64,000 nucleotides of DNA. It comes from Bifidobacterium avesanii (GTDB taxonomy: Bacteria > Actinomycetota > Actinomycetes > Actinomycetales > Bifidobacteriaceae). Shown here in pieces: positions 1 through 9,089 of this stretch; position 1 is the stretch's first letter, and the number at the start of each line of letters is the position of its first letter. The position numbers and the translations under genes are program-made. The DNA lies in NCBI RefSeq assembly GCF_009299475.1, contig NZ_WBSN01000008.1, positions 39,217-103,216 on the forward strand, written 5' to 3'. The notes below the pieces were generated by a model. The model saw only the letters and a program-made list of their open reading frames with translations, was not told the DNA's origin and made no database searches.

Positions 1-1516
1 CGTATTCGCCCTGGATGCCGCCCTTGGTGGCGTACGTGTTGCCGGTTGCGGACTCCCAGAACACCGTGCCGTTCTGGAACGACTGCGAGGCGCCGCCCTT
101 GACCTTCAACTCGTTGGCCGTCGGAGAGCCAAGCCATGCGTGGGCGTTGCGATAGATGCCGATCGCTCCCTTGGTGGTGTAGGTGGGTTTGCTGACATTC
201 GGCTTGCTGTTGTTCGGCTTGCTCGCCGACCCGCCCGAATTCGAGTTCCCCGAGCTCGTCACGGTCCGCTGACCGAACGCGTTCACGTCCACGCTGCCGC
301 CCACGCCGTTGATCGAGCCGACGGACGTGTACTGCCAGCCGCGCCAGTTCGAGGAGAACGCGGTGTAGGTGATGCGGCTCGAGTACTGGGCGACCCACGT
401 GGTGCGCTCGTGGATGTAGCTCGCGTTGAGCGGGCCGTTGAGGTAGCTCGTGTACGAGTAGATGCCCAGATGGCTGCCGTAGCCGGCGTTCTGTAGCTTG
501 GCGTACCAGGCGCGCGCGATCTGCTCGTAGGCGGACGGGCTGGTGGGCGGCTTGTGGCCGGTCCACGTCCATTGCTCGAGGTCGTAGTAGACCGGATAGG
601 AGAGGTTTGACGGGGAGACGCCGAACTTCTTGAGCAGACGGACCGTGTATTCGCCCTCGTCGGCGGCCATGGCGGTGGTGTCCGCGTAGGAGTAGAGGTA
701 CACGCCGAACGGGATGCCGAGGCGCTTGCATTCGCTGATGTTGCGCTGTGCCTGCGAGTCCATCTGCGCGGTCACGTTGTCGTTGCTGGCGCCGAAGCCG
801 ATGCGGATGATCGCGCCCTCCACGCCGGCGTTCTTGGCGGCCTGCCAGTCGATCGTGCCGTTGTGGCGGGAGACGTCGATCACCTTCTTGGCCCGCTGCA
901 CGAACAGCTGTCCGTCGCCCTGGAAGAACGCCTTGGAGCCGTTGTAGGTGCCCCAGTAGGCGCTGGAGGCCCTCTCGGCGGCGGGCGTCACGGCGAACTG
1001 GTCAAACTGACCGGACTGCCCGTTATCCACGTAGCTGGCGAAGCTGACGACCGGTTCCGCGGTGGCCACGATGGCGTCCGCGGTGCCGGCCCCATTGGCC
1101 TCGGCATCCTTGGCCTCTTTGGCGTCCTGCACGCTGACCGGGATGTACGTCTTGCCGTCGGTCTTCTCCAGCGGGTCGGGCGGCGTCGCCTCGGTGCCCA
1201 CGAGCCGCGGATCGGTCACCGTGTCGCCGGTCTTCACGTCCTTGACCGTACCGTCGTTCGTGACCGCCAGATCGGGCGACACGATCGTGGCGTCGTCCGG
1301 GATCGCCTCGCTCACCGTCTCCGGCAGCTCCTGTGCAGCGGCCTGATCGGATTGCGCCTGATCCGTCTGACCGGACTGATCCTGCGCGGAGACGACCCAC
1401 GCGGCCCCGTCGAACGCGTCGGCCGACGCCCCGGACAGACCGAAGCCGGCCGTCATGCACACCGCGACCGCCGTCGCGCCCAGCGCGGTCAGTCTCGCAC
1501 CCAAATTCTTCTTCAT
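1..1516 (-). CDS. Secreted GH25 lysozyme (muramidase) with LGFP repeat, 3' end outside window
   Basis: The 505 visible residues begin with a signal peptide (about residues 1-32, MKKN start, Ala/Val-rich core). A linker without a recognised fold follows to about residue 205. A GH25 catalytic domain then starts at VIDVSRHNG (D214) and carries YYDLE, giving the D312/E314 pair typical of 1,4-beta-N-acetylmuramidases. After a Ser/Asn/Gly/Pro linker (about 420-447) an LGFP-type repeat (AHAWLGSPTANE, near 458-469) begins, a module thought to bind the actinobacterial cell wall. The family hydrolyses the MurNAc-GlcNAc bond of peptidoglycan outside the cell. ATG at 1516 follows a purine-rich stretch (GGGAAGG). 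The reading frame is open to the window edge, so more LGFP repeats probably lie beyond. The role (own wall turnover or attack on other bacteria) cannot be decided. Confidence 0.9.
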   Translation of the reverse strand, partial: MKKNLGARLTALGATAVAVCMTAGFGLSGASADAFDGAAWVVSAQDQSGQTDQAQSDQAAAQELPETVSEAIPDDATIVSPDLAVTNDGTVKDVKTGDTVTDPRLVGTEATPPDPLEKTDGKTYIPVSVQDAKEAKDAEANGAGTADAIVATAEPVVSFASYVDNGQSGQFDQFAVTPAAERASSAYWGTYNGSKAFFQGDGQLFVQRAKKVIDVSRHNGTIDWQAAKNAGVEGAIIRIGFGASNDNVTAQMDSQAQRNISECKRLGIPFGVYLYSYADTTAMAADEGEYTVRLLKKFGVSPSNLSYPVYYDLEQWTWTGHKPPTSPSAYEQIARAWYAKLQNAGYGSHLGIYSYTSYLNGPLNASYIHERTTWVAQYSSRITYTAFSSNWRGWQYTSVGSINGVGGSVDVNAFGQRTVTSSGNSNSGGSASKPNNSKPNVSKPTYTTKGAIGIYRNAHAWLGSPTANELKVKGGASQSFQNGTVFWESATGNTYATKGGIQGEY

Positions 1517-1784
1517 GATTGTTCTTTTCGCCTTCCCGCCCGGCAAACTCGCACGGCATCGGATCGGTGGACACTCCCAACCATCCAACCTACCGCAACA
1601 CGCCGTCAACGGCCACCGGTCGTGACGCTCCGGTCGCACATCTCCGCGCGCCATTGTTTCCGCCACCGCACCCGAATGTGAACGACGCATGTACCGCACG
1701 CCGATCCACGCCCATTTCGTAATTGGCCGGTTACCCGACGAACCGTCAGCGGTTACACAACGCTGATTACATAATGCTTACCGA
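1517..1784. other. Intergenic region with divergent promoters, no gene seen
   Basis: Between the divergent GH25 gene and the amidohydrolase operon I see no convincing reading frame. Both promoters should lie here. The segment near 1751-1778 is AT-rich and could contain the rightward promoter, but I cannot assign -35/-10 boxes with confidence. Confidence 0.4.
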
Positions 1785-1838
1785 AAACGGGAAGACTTGC
1801 CCCACTCTTCAACAAACGGAGGGCTGGTCTTCCCGTTT
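1785..1838 (+). promoter_or_regulatory. Long leader hairpin upstream of the amidohydrolase operon (putative attenuator or structured leader)
   Basis: AAACGGGAAGAC (1785-1796) is a perfect reverse complement of GTCTTCCCGTTT (1827-1838). Inside it GCCC (1799-1802) pairs with GGGC (1821-1824), leaving an 18-nt apical loop. The 3' arm runs into a U-rich stretch (GTTTGTTGTATTT), so the hairpin resembles an intrinsic terminator, yet it lies only 32 nt before the ATG at 1871. That placement suggests attenuation, or a pair of half-operators for a regulator. I cannot match it to a known riboswitch class. Confidence 0.5.
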
Positions 1839-1870
1839 GTTGTATTTCGGGAGAAAGGGAGCTGCGCATC

Positions 1871-3091
1871 ATGCGAGTCGACGATCTGCAAGTAGGGGAC
1901 ACGATCAGCGGTTTTGCCAACGCCACCGACGTCAGGGACCGGCCCCTGTCCTTAAGCATTGCCAACGGCGTTGTCACGGCCGATGAGACGTACGCAGGCT
2001 CCCCGCGCCCGGACGCCTCAGGCTGGGCCGCCCTGCCGCCAATGGCCGACGTGCATGCGCACATCGACAAGGCTCTGACTTGGAACGAAGCCGGACGTCC
2101 TCAGGGCAGTCTGGAGGACGCATGCGCCTGCTGGTTCCGCTTCGCCCCCACCCTCACGGACGAGCAGATCGTGGTCCGCGCCGAGCGCGCGCTGCGCAAA
2201 TACATTGCGGCGGGAGTCACCGCGCTTCGATCCCACGCGAATTTCGGTCTGGGCAAGGACCCGCTCGCCAACGCCAAGGCTCTTGTCTATCTGAAGAACA
2301 AATACAAGGATCTGATCGACCTGCAGATCGTCGCGCTGAGCCATGACGGCTTGCCCGTCGAAACGGTCAGGGAAGCCATCAAGGCGGGAGTCGATCTCGT
2401 GGGCGGCGCCCCGCACCTGAGCGAGCATCCCGTCGAGGATCTCAACAGGCTGCTGGACGTGGCCGAGGAATTCGGCGTCGGCGCGGACATGCACACCGAC
2501 GAAACCCTGGACCCCGGCATGCTCACCATTCTCGACTATGCGAAGCGGGTCCGGGACTGGGATCCCTCCCTCATCCGCTCCGCGGGACACTGCGTCAGCC
2601 TGTCCGTCCAGCCACTTGACAAGCTCGACGACATTCTCGAGGTCGCCCGGGAAGCCGGCATCACCATCATCACCAATCCCCAGACCAATCTCTTCCTTCA
2701 GGGCTGGGACCATCCGGTCGCCACACCGCGCGGCATCACCCCCATCAATCGCATCCGCAAACACGGCATCACGGTTGCCGCGGGCGGAGACAACATGCAG
2801 GATCCGTTCAACCCGTTCGGGCGCGGCGACATGCTGGAAATGGTCTCCCTCATGGTCGTCGCGGGACACGTCGATCCCGTCGACGCCTACCTCATCGCCA
2901 GCGAGGAGGGACGCAAGGTCATGCATCTTCCGCCGGCATCCCTGCAGACCGGCCAAACCGCCGACTTCGTACTCATCAAGGGACAGACCCTCTCCGGCAT
3001 CATCGCGTCCGGCGGCCCGGACCGCATCGTCGTCCGACGAGGGAAGGTCATCGCCAAGACAACGTCCACCGCACAAATCCTCGACCTCTAA
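1871..3091 (+). CDS. Cytosine-deaminase-like metal-dependent amidohydrolase
   Basis: This 406-residue protein has the CodA-type amidohydrolase signature: HxH at H62/H64 (DVHAHID), H208 and E211 in MHTDE, H240 in GHCVSL, and D307 in GGDNMQDPFNPFG. These match the metal ligands and general acid of E. coli cytosine deaminase, so a hydrolytic deamination of a pyrimidine-like or other cyclic amide substrate is likely. The exact substrate is unknown. GAGAAAGGGA precedes the ATG. It leads a four-gene operon (26 bp to the ATPase gene) with an importer whose binding protein belongs to the NMT1/SsuA-like group, so the imported compound is probably the enzyme's substrate, for example a pyrimidine, a thiamine fragment or a related heterocycle. 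It is cytoplasmic and has no signal peptide. Confidence 0.85.
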   Translation: MRVDDLQVGDTISGFANATDVRDRPLSLSIANGVVTADETYAGSPRPDASGWAALPPMADVHAHIDKALTWNEAGRPQGSLEDACACWFRFAPTLTDEQIVVRAERALRKYIAAGVTALRSHANFGLGKDPLANAKALVYLKNKYKDLIDLQIVALSHDGLPVETVREAIKAGVDLVGGAPHLSEHPVEDLNRLLDVAEEFGVGADMHTDETLDPGMLTILDYAKRVRDWDPSLIRSAGHCVSLSVQPLDKLDDILEVAREAGITIITNPQTNLFLQGWDHPVATPRGITPINRIRKHGITVAAGGDNMQDPFNPFGRGDMLEMVSLMVVAGHVDPVDAYLIASEEGRKVMHLPPASLQTGQTADFVLIKGQTLSGIIASGGPDRIVVRRGKVIAKTTSTAQILDL

Positions 3092-3117
3092 ACCTCATCG
3101 CACACAAGGAGCATCCC

Positions 3118-3921
3118 ATGACAGCAACCAAGACCATGCCGGACACGCTGCATCGCACCGGATCCATCACCTTCGACCACATCGGCAAGCAATATTCCAA
3201 CGGCGTCGAAGCGCTGTCGAACGTCGACTTCACCATCAAACCCGGACAGTTCGTCACCATCGTCGGCCCTTCCGGATGCGGCAAAAGCACGCTGCTGCGC
3301 ATCGCCGCCGGACTCAGCTGGCCCACCAGCGGCAAGGCGGTCGTCCCCAAGACGAAACCCGGCGTCGTATTTCAGGACGCGACCCTGCTTCCCTGGAAAA
3401 CCGTGCTGCAGAACGTCGAACTGCCCGGCAAATTGGACGGCCTCAAGCAGGACGACTACGAGAAGAAGGCCATGAACGTCCTGTACAACGTGGATTTGGA
3501 CAAGTTCGCGGACAGCTATCCCGGCCAGCTGTCCGGCGGCATGAAGATGCGCGTCAGCATCGCCAGGGCCCTGTCCCTCGAACCGTCCGTCATGCTGTTC
3601 GACGAGCCGTTCGGCGCGCTGGACGAGATCACGCGGCTGCATATGCAGGACGAACTCCAGAAGATCATCGTCAACAACCCGTTCACCGGCATGTTCATCA
3701 CCCACAGCGTGAGCGAGGCCGTGTATCTGGGCAGCCGGGTCATCGTCATGGCCGCCCGTCCCGGCCGCGTGATCGACGACATCACCGTTCCCGCCCCTTA
3801 CCCGAGGCCGGCATCCTACCGTTATCAGCCAGAATTCCAGCAAATCGTCGAACGCATCACCAACGCCCTCATCAAGGGCAGCGCCATGAGTGACCCGGAG
3901 CACGGGTCCCCCAGCAAGTAG
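3118..3921 (+). CDS. ABC transporter ATP-binding protein (SsuB/TauB type)
   Basis: This 267-residue nucleotide-binding subunit has Walker A GPSGCGKST (50-58), Q-loop FQDATLLPW (near 85-93), signature LSGGM (138-142), Walker B VMLFDEP (158-164) and the switch histidine H196 (ITHS). The LPW segment after the Q-loop is typical of nitrate/sulfonate/taurine-type importers. It energises uptake through the permease encoded next. It lies 26 bp after the amidohydrolase and just before the permease and binding-protein genes, so one transcript is likely. The tail beyond residue 250 is Ser/Pro-rich and not conserved in the family. Confidence 0.93.
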   Translation: MTATKTMPDTLHRTGSITFDHIGKQYSNGVEALSNVDFTIKPGQFVTIVGPSGCGKSTLLRIAAGLSWPTSGKAVVPKTKPGVVFQDATLLPWKTVLQNVELPGKLDGLKQDDYEKKAMNVLYNVDLDKFADSYPGQLSGGMKMRVSIARALSLEPSVMLFDEPFGALDEITRLHMQDELQKIIVNNPFTGMFITHSVSEAVYLGSRVIVMAARPGRVIDDITVPAPYPRPASYRYQPEFQQIVERITNALIKGSAMSDPEHGSPSK

Positions 3922-4031
3922 GCCACCGAGGAAAGAAGAGGATCATGACCGCCATCACCATTCCCACGCTGACACGCAAAACAACCATGGCAACCGCCGC
4001 CGCCACGCGCAAGAACATGAAGGAGGGCAGC

Positions 4032-4880
4032 ATGGCCGACACCGACATGGCGGACGTCACCGTCTACACGAAACCGGCGGAGCCCAAAATCAAGGTTCCC
4101 AAATTCGTCACCAACGTCATTCCCGGCCTCATCTCCCTGGTTTGCGGTCTGGCGATCTGGACGTTCGTCAGCACCTACGTTCTGGGACAGCGCGCATTCC
4201 TGCTGCCCGCCCCGGCCAAGGTGCTCACCGGCTCGCTGATGCTCCCCGACCATTTCGCCCCGATGATGACCGCACTGCTGCTGACCACGAGGGTCGCCCT
4301 GTTCGGTCTGCTGCTCGCCTTCATCATCGGCGTCGTCACGGCAATCATCATGAAGCACTCCAAGCTCGCGGAAAAGGCGATCTACCCGTACGCGGTGATC
4401 CTCCAGACCATCCCGGTACTCGCCTTGGTTCCGCTGATCGGCCTCTGGTTCGGATACGGGTTTGCGTCCCGCACCACCGTGTGCGTGCTGTTCACCCTGT
4501 TCCCCATCATCTCCAACACGCTGTTCGGCCTGCAGAACATCGATCAGGGCATGGTCGACCTGTTCCAGACCCGCCAGGCTTCGTTCCGCCAACGTCTGTG
4601 GATGCTCGAGCTGCCGGCCGCGTTGCCGAGCATCTTCACCGGTCTGAAGACCTCCAGCGGCCTGTCCGTGGTCGGCGCGGTTGTGGCCGACATGTACTTC
4701 ACGCAGGGAACCCCGGGCATCGGCACGCTGATCACCGTGTACACCAGCCGTCTGCAGTCCACGGACCTGTTCGCCGCCATCGTCATGTCCGCCGTGCTCG
4801 GCCTGATCGTGTTCGAGGTGTTCAACAAGCTCAGCGACATGGTCATCGCCCACTGGCACCTGACCCGCAGCCACGAATAA
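4032..4880 (+). CDS. ABC transporter permease (SsuC/TauC type)
   Basis: This inner-membrane subunit has about six hydrophobic segments (GLISLVCGLAIWTFV, ALLLTTRVALFGLLLAFIIG, VILQTIPVLALVPLIGLWF and others). The cytoplasmic EAA-type loop is present as ELPAALPSIFTGLKTSSGLS. I chose ATG 4032 because AAGGAGG sits five bases upstream. An in-frame ATG at 3945 would add 29 low-complexity residues and has a weaker, badly spaced site. From 4032 the protein is 282 residues, closer to family length. It should form the channel of the importer encoded by the neighbouring ATPase and binding-protein genes. Confidence 0.9.
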   Translation: MADTDMADVTVYTKPAEPKIKVPKFVTNVIPGLISLVCGLAIWTFVSTYVLGQRAFLLPAPAKVLTGSLMLPDHFAPMMTALLLTTRVALFGLLLAFIIGVVTAIIMKHSKLAEKAIYPYAVILQTIPVLALVPLIGLWFGYGFASRTTVCVLFTLFPIISNTLFGLQNIDQGMVDLFQTRQASFRQRLWMLELPAALPSIFTGLKTSSGLSVVGAVVADMYFTQGTPGIGTLITVYTSRLQSTDLFAAIVMSAVLGLIVFEVFNKLSDMVIAHWHLTRSHE

Positions 4881-4925
4881 CGCCAACCACCCGCCACATA
4901 ACGCACGTTGAGAGAGGAAACAACC

Positions 4926-6116
4926 ATGCGCAACCACAACATCACCAACATCATGAAGCAAATGCGCACCTTCGGTGCGGCGTCCCTTGCCGTCGCTGCG
5001 CTCGTCGGCTTGGGGGCATGCGGCTCCGAGACGGCCAGCGCCAGCGGCGCCCCGGCCCAGCTGTCCGAGAACATCCCCGACGCCTACAATCTGCAATCCG
5101 TATGTCCGTCAAACGTGGTGATCCAGATGGACTGGAAGCCCGAGGCCGAATACGGCACCGCGTGGAATCTGCTGGGCGACGACTACTACATCGACACCAA
5201 CAAGAAGGAAACCTCCGGCACGCTTACCGTCGATGGGTACAAGACCGGCGTGAAGGTCACGATTCGCAACGTGCCCAGCAGCCAGACCGCGGCGACCATC
5301 GGCTATGTCAATACGGACACCCTGCTGACGTTCATGAACACCGACCAGTTGATCTCCGCGGCCGCCGCGGGCACGCCCTACACGGCGGTGGCGGCGCCGC
5401 TGAAGCAGTCGCCCCAGATCATCATGTGGGATCCGGCCACGTATCCCAACGTGAAGACCATCAAGGACCTCGGCACCACCGGAGCGACCATCCTGTCCAA
5501 CCCGGCCGCGGTCTGGGCCCCGCTGCTGGAATCCAAGGGCATCATCAAGGCCTCGCAGATCGACCCGAGCTATACGGGCGACCCGGCGCGGTTCGTCTCC
5601 GACCCCAAGGTCGCGCAGCAGGGCCTGGCGACCAGCGAGCCCTATCAATACAAGAACGAAATCCAGTCGTGGGGCAAGGACATCGCCTATGAGAAGCTGT
5701 CCGACTACGGATACAACGTGTACCCCGAAATGTACTCGGTGCGCACCGCCGACGTGGAGAAGAACGCCGGCTGCCTCGCCAAGCTCGTGCCACTGATCCA
5801 GAAGTCCGCGGTCAACTACGCCAAGGACGGTTCCACGACCGTGAAGCGCATCGCCGAAGCCGCACAGAAGTACAACGACGGCTGGGTGTATTCGGAAGGT
5901 CTGGGCAACTTCACGTGGGACGCGCTGAAGAAGGAGGACATCATCGGTGACGAAGCCGGCGCGGCGGCGGGCATCGACATGAACCGCATCCAGAGCATCA
6001 TCGACACGTTCGGCCCGATCTTCAAGCAGACCGGCACCGCCGTGCCGGATTCGCTGAAGGCGTCCGATCTGGCCACGGACAAGTTCATCGACAAGACCAT
6101 CCAGTTCGGAGCCTGA
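4926..6116 (+). CDS. ABC transporter substrate-binding lipoprotein (NMT1/SsuA-like)
   Basis: This 396-residue exported solute receptor ends its signal sequence in a lipobox (LVGLGAC), so it should be lipid-anchored outside the membrane. The mature part has features of the NMT1/SsuA family (VIQMDWKPEAEYG near the N-terminus, then a domain that scans for bound ligand). The family binds sulfonates, nitrate, taurine or thiamine pyrimidine precursors. The linked amidohydrolase makes a heterocyclic ligand plausible but not proven. ATG 4926 follows GAGAGAGG; a TTG at 4908 in the same frame is less likely. It is last in the operon and is followed by a terminator. Confidence 0.9.
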   Translation: MRNHNITNIMKQMRTFGAASLAVAALVGLGACGSETASASGAPAQLSENIPDAYNLQSVCPSNVVIQMDWKPEAEYGTAWNLLGDDYYIDTNKKETSGTLTVDGYKTGVKVTIRNVPSSQTAATIGYVNTDTLLTFMNTDQLISAAAAGTPYTAVAAPLKQSPQIIMWDPATYPNVKTIKDLGTTGATILSNPAAVWAPLLESKGIIKASQIDPSYTGDPARFVSDPKVAQQGLATSEPYQYKNEIQSWGKDIAYEKLSDYGYNVYPEMYSVRTADVEKNAGCLAKLVPLIQKSAVNYAKDGSTTVKRIAEAAQKYNDGWVYSEGLGNFTWDALKKEDIIGDEAGAAAGIDMNRIQSIIDTFGPIFKQTGTAVPDSLKASDLATDKFIDKTIQFGA

Positions 6117-6143
6117 CGGTCCCCGTCCTCCGTATAATCCGAT

Positions 6144-6185
6144 AATCCGGCATATGCCTGACGCACGGGTCTGTGCCGGATTTTT
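6144..6185 (+). terminator. Rho-independent terminator of the amidohydrolase-ABC operon
   Basis: AATCCGGCA (6144-6152) pairs with TGCCGGATT (6174-6182), followed by a T run. It sits 28 bp after the binding-protein stop and overlaps the leader of the following MFS gene, so that gene needs its own promoter or read-through. Confidence 0.85.
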
Positions 6186-6209
6186 CATGCCCGCAATCGA
6201 AGGTGCAAT

Positions 6210-7442
6210 ATGCGAACCCCAGTCATTCCCCTGTTCCTGTTCTCCGACTTCATCACCCAATTCGGCGCGGGAGTGCTGCTCACGTCAACCAACTGGTATG
6301 TTCTGGACATGACCGGCAGCAACACGCTGGTGGCGCTGGTGTCCGCCGCGAACACGGTCAGCGGGTTGGTCGTCTCGCTGTTCGGCGGCATGCTGGTGGA
6401 TCGATACCGGGCGCAGAATGTCGCGCTGGCGTCGCACATCATCCGCACTATCCTCGTGGTCATCCCGCTGCTGTTGCTGATCGCTTTCGGATTCCGCATC
6501 GAGTTCATGGTCCTGCTGGTACTGAACAACGGCATCGGGTGGAACCTGTATTACCCGTCCTCCAAGGCGCTGATACAGGCCATCACCAACAGGCGCAATG
6601 TAACGCGGGTGAATTCGGCGGCGGAAGTGTCCATGCAGATCGGATTGTTCGCATCGGGGGCGGTTGCGGGCCTGCTGTACCGCTATTGGGGATTCATTCT
6701 CATCATGGTCGTGAGCGCGGTCATGTTCCTTGCGGGCATTCTCTCCACGATCATGCTGGTCGCATTGCTGAAAGGCGGCGCTCAGGCCGTTCCGGCACGG
6801 AACGAGGGCATTGTGGCGGGCATGCGCGGCGGCATCGCCTACCTGTGGCACAACATGGTCATCACCGGACTGTGCATCGTGCTCTACACCCCGTTCGTCA
6901 TCGGCAACGTCAACCAAACGCTGCTGCCGGGGTTCGTGCAAACCGGGTTGCACGCCGATTCAATCGCGTTCGGGGCCATACAGAGCCTGTGGGGCGTCGG
7001 CGCGTGCCTGGCCGGGCTGACCGTGAACCTCATCGGGCGCAGAATCGCCGCGGAGCGCATGCTGATTGCCAGCATCGCCGCATTGATCGTCTTCGGGCTG
7101 GCGCTGTTCCTGTGGCAGTCCCTGCCGGTGACGGGCGTGCTCACCTTCATTTCCGGCTACGCCGACGCGGTGATTCGCATCACGCTGTATTCGCGTTTGA
7201 TGGGCCTCATACCCTCCGCCTATTTCGGGCGGACGCTGTCGCTCATGAACGCCATCAGCCTGATTCTGCAGACGCTGCTCTCCCAAGTCGCCGGCGTCAT
7301 GATGGACGTCGTCTCCGTGGCGTCCGGATACGCCCTCATATGCGCGGCTTCCGTCATCACGCTGCTGGTGTTCCTCAGAACACGCAGCGCGATGACGGAG
7401 GCCGCGGAACCCGCGAAAGCCACCTACCCCAGCACGCGGTAG
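6210..7442 (+). CDS. MFS transporter (drug/enterobactin-exporter-like, MFS_3)
   Basis: This 410-residue protein has about 12 membrane spans. It begins with the LFLFSDFITQFG helix common to EntS/MFS_3 exporters and carries the cytoplasmic motif GGMLVDRYRAQNV between helices 2 and 3. This group usually exports small molecules; no substrate can be named. It is separated from the upstream operon by a terminator and converges on the GH43 gene, with which its 3' end overlaps by 19 bp. Confidence 0.85.
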   Translation: MRTPVIPLFLFSDFITQFGAGVLLTSTNWYVLDMTGSNTLVALVSAANTVSGLVVSLFGGMLVDRYRAQNVALASHIIRTILVVIPLLLLIAFGFRIEFMVLLVLNNGIGWNLYYPSSKALIQAITNRRNVTRVNSAAEVSMQIGLFASGAVAGLLYRYWGFILIMVVSAVMFLAGILSTIMLVALLKGGAQAVPARNEGIVAGMRGGIAYLWHNMVITGLCIVLYTPFVIGNVNQTLLPGFVQTGLHADSIAFGAIQSLWGVGACLAGLTVNLIGRRIAAERMLIASIAALIVFGLALFLWQSLPVTGVLTFISGYADAVIRITLYSRLMGLIPSAYFGRTLSLMNAISLILQTLLSQVAGVMMDVVSVASGYALICAASVITLLVFLRTRSAMTEAAEPAKATYPSTR

Positions 7443-9079
7443 CGGAAGTCGCGGAAGGTGGCTGCGGAGGCGTTGCGGCGGTCCATGTCGATCACGTCGA
7501 GGCCGATGAAGTTGCCGGTGTAGCCGCCGGACAGGAACGTGACGTCGAGCGGGGCGAACCGGGTTTCGCCGGTGCCGTCGCCGACCGTGAACCATGCGCT
7601 GTTGCCGTTGAGGCGGACCGACAGGTCATAGCCGCCGCCGTCGGAGACCGGCATGACCTCAACCTGCGAGAATTCGCCGCGGACCGACTGCTGGAGCACC
7701 GCCACCGGGCCGTCGTCGCCGGCGGTGACCATGAACAGCACGTAGTTGGCGTCGTTGAGGTACAGGGTCAGGCCGGCGAGCTTGAGGTAGCCCACGGCCG
7801 ACCGGTCGGGTACGTAGTCCATCGTGACCGAAGCCGTGCAAGCGAGCGCGGTCTGGCGCGTGCCCACGATGTGCTGGTCGAAGAACGACTGGGGCGACTG
7901 GCCGCCGCGGATGGTCAGGCCCGCACCCGCGAACTCCAGCCATTCGCCATCCGGCAGCTGCCGCAGCGTGTTCCAATGGTTGGGGTTCAGCGACGGGCCG
8001 GTCAGCGGGTCGTCGAACCCGGGATCGCTCAGGCCCACGACCGGATTGCCCACGTTCAGCGACGGCGACGGAACGATCGGCGACGTCCCGCCCGAATCCG
8101 CGCGGTCCACGCAATCCGCGCAATCCGTTCGGACGCCGGCGTCCGGCACCTCCACGACCTCCTGCGGGTGGTGCCCGCCGTCCGCCAGACGCAGCCAGCC
8201 GTCGTCGGTCCACCGCACCCGCTGGATGGCGGTTTCGCGTCCCAGGATCGAGAACCCGTCGTTGTTCTCGAACGGCCTGCTGCACAGGTAGGCCAGGTAC
8301 CAGTCGCCGCCGGGGGTTTCGACCAGCGACGCGTGGCCGGCGCACTGCAGCGGCAGCGTCGGGTCGTCGGCGGCGGTGATGAGCGGCGTTTCCGGATCGG
8401 CCTCGTACGGCCCCCACACGCTGCGGCTGCGCGCCACGGTCTCCTGATGCCCGGATTCCGTGCCGCCTTCCGCGGTGAGCAGGTAGTACCAGCCGTCGTG
8501 CTTGTAGATCTGCGGCGCCTCGGTCTTGCGCGCGGCGGTGCCGGGGAAGATCACCCGCGCCTCGCCGATCAGCTCCAGCGTGCGCGGGTCGATCTCCTGC
8601 ATCACCACGCCGGCCGACTTGTTGCGCGTGTCCATCCGGTAGTCCCAGATCGCGTTGAGAAAGTAGGCGCGGCCGTCGTCGTCGAAGAACAGCGACGGGT
8701 CGAATCCGGAGCTGTTGACGTAGACCGGCTCGCTCCACGGGCCGTTCAGGGAGGTCGCGGTGACGACGTAGTTGTCGCAGTCCTTGTACGGCACGCGGGT
8801 GGATCGCACGTTGGTGTAGGCCACGTAGTACGTGCCGTTCCGCCACACGGCGAAGGGTCCCCAGATGGAGCAGGCGGCGGGGTTGCCGCGCAGTTCGGGA
8901 GCGGCCGGGCCGTCGAGCACGGCGGTCTCGTAGCTCCAGTGGGCCAGATCGTCCGACGAGTAGACGCGCAGGCCGGGCAGCCATTCGAACGTGGAGACGA
9001 TGATGCGGTAGCGTTCGCCGTCGCGGAAGATCACCGGGTCCGGGTTGAAGCCGGGGAGCACCGGGTTGTGGATGAGCAT
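7424..9079 (-). CDS. Glycoside hydrolase family 43, beta-xylosidase/alpha-L-arabinofuranosidase type
   Basis: This 551-residue intracellular enzyme opens with NPVLPGFNPDPVIF, the hallmark of GH43 beta-xylosidases. The inverting triad is visible: base D14, pKa modulator D127 (SSGFDPSLFFDD) and acid E187 (KTEAPQIYK). A five-bladed propeller fills the first 320 residues or so. A beta-sandwich tail (about 350-551) matches the C-terminal domain of the XynB-like GH43 subfamily, which cleaves xylo-oligosaccharides and sometimes arabinosides. I chose ATG 9079 because GAGGTG lies just upstream; an in-frame GTG at 9088 is possible. It follows the ABC permease by 10 bp, so import and hydrolysis are co-expressed. 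No signal peptide is present. Confidence 0.92.
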   Translation of the reverse strand: MLIHNPVLPGFNPDPVIFRDGERYRIIVSTFEWLPGLRVYSSDDLAHWSYETAVLDGPAAPELRGNPAACSIWGPFAVWRNGTYYVAYTNVRSTRVPYKDCDNYVVTATSLNGPWSEPVYVNSSGFDPSLFFDDDGRAYFLNAIWDYRMDTRNKSAGVVMQEIDPRTLELIGEARVIFPGTAARKTEAPQIYKHDGWYYLLTAEGGTESGHQETVARSRSVWGPYEADPETPLITAADDPTLPLQCAGHASLVETPGGDWYLAYLCSRPFENNDGFSILGRETAIQRVRWTDDGWLRLADGGHHPQEVVEVPDAGVRTDCADCVDRADSGGTSPIVPSPSLNVGNPVVGLSDPGFDDPLTGPSLNPNHWNTLRQLPDGEWLEFAGAGLTIRGGQSPQSFFDQHIVGTRQTALACTASVTMDYVPDRSAVGYLKLAGLTLYLNDANYVLFMVTAGDDGPVAVLQQSVRGEFSQVEVMPVSDGGGYDLSVRLNGNSAWFTVGDGTGETRFAPLDVTFLSGGYTGNFIGLDVIDMDRRNASAATFRDFRYRVLG

Positions 9080-9089
9080 CGCGGGCACC

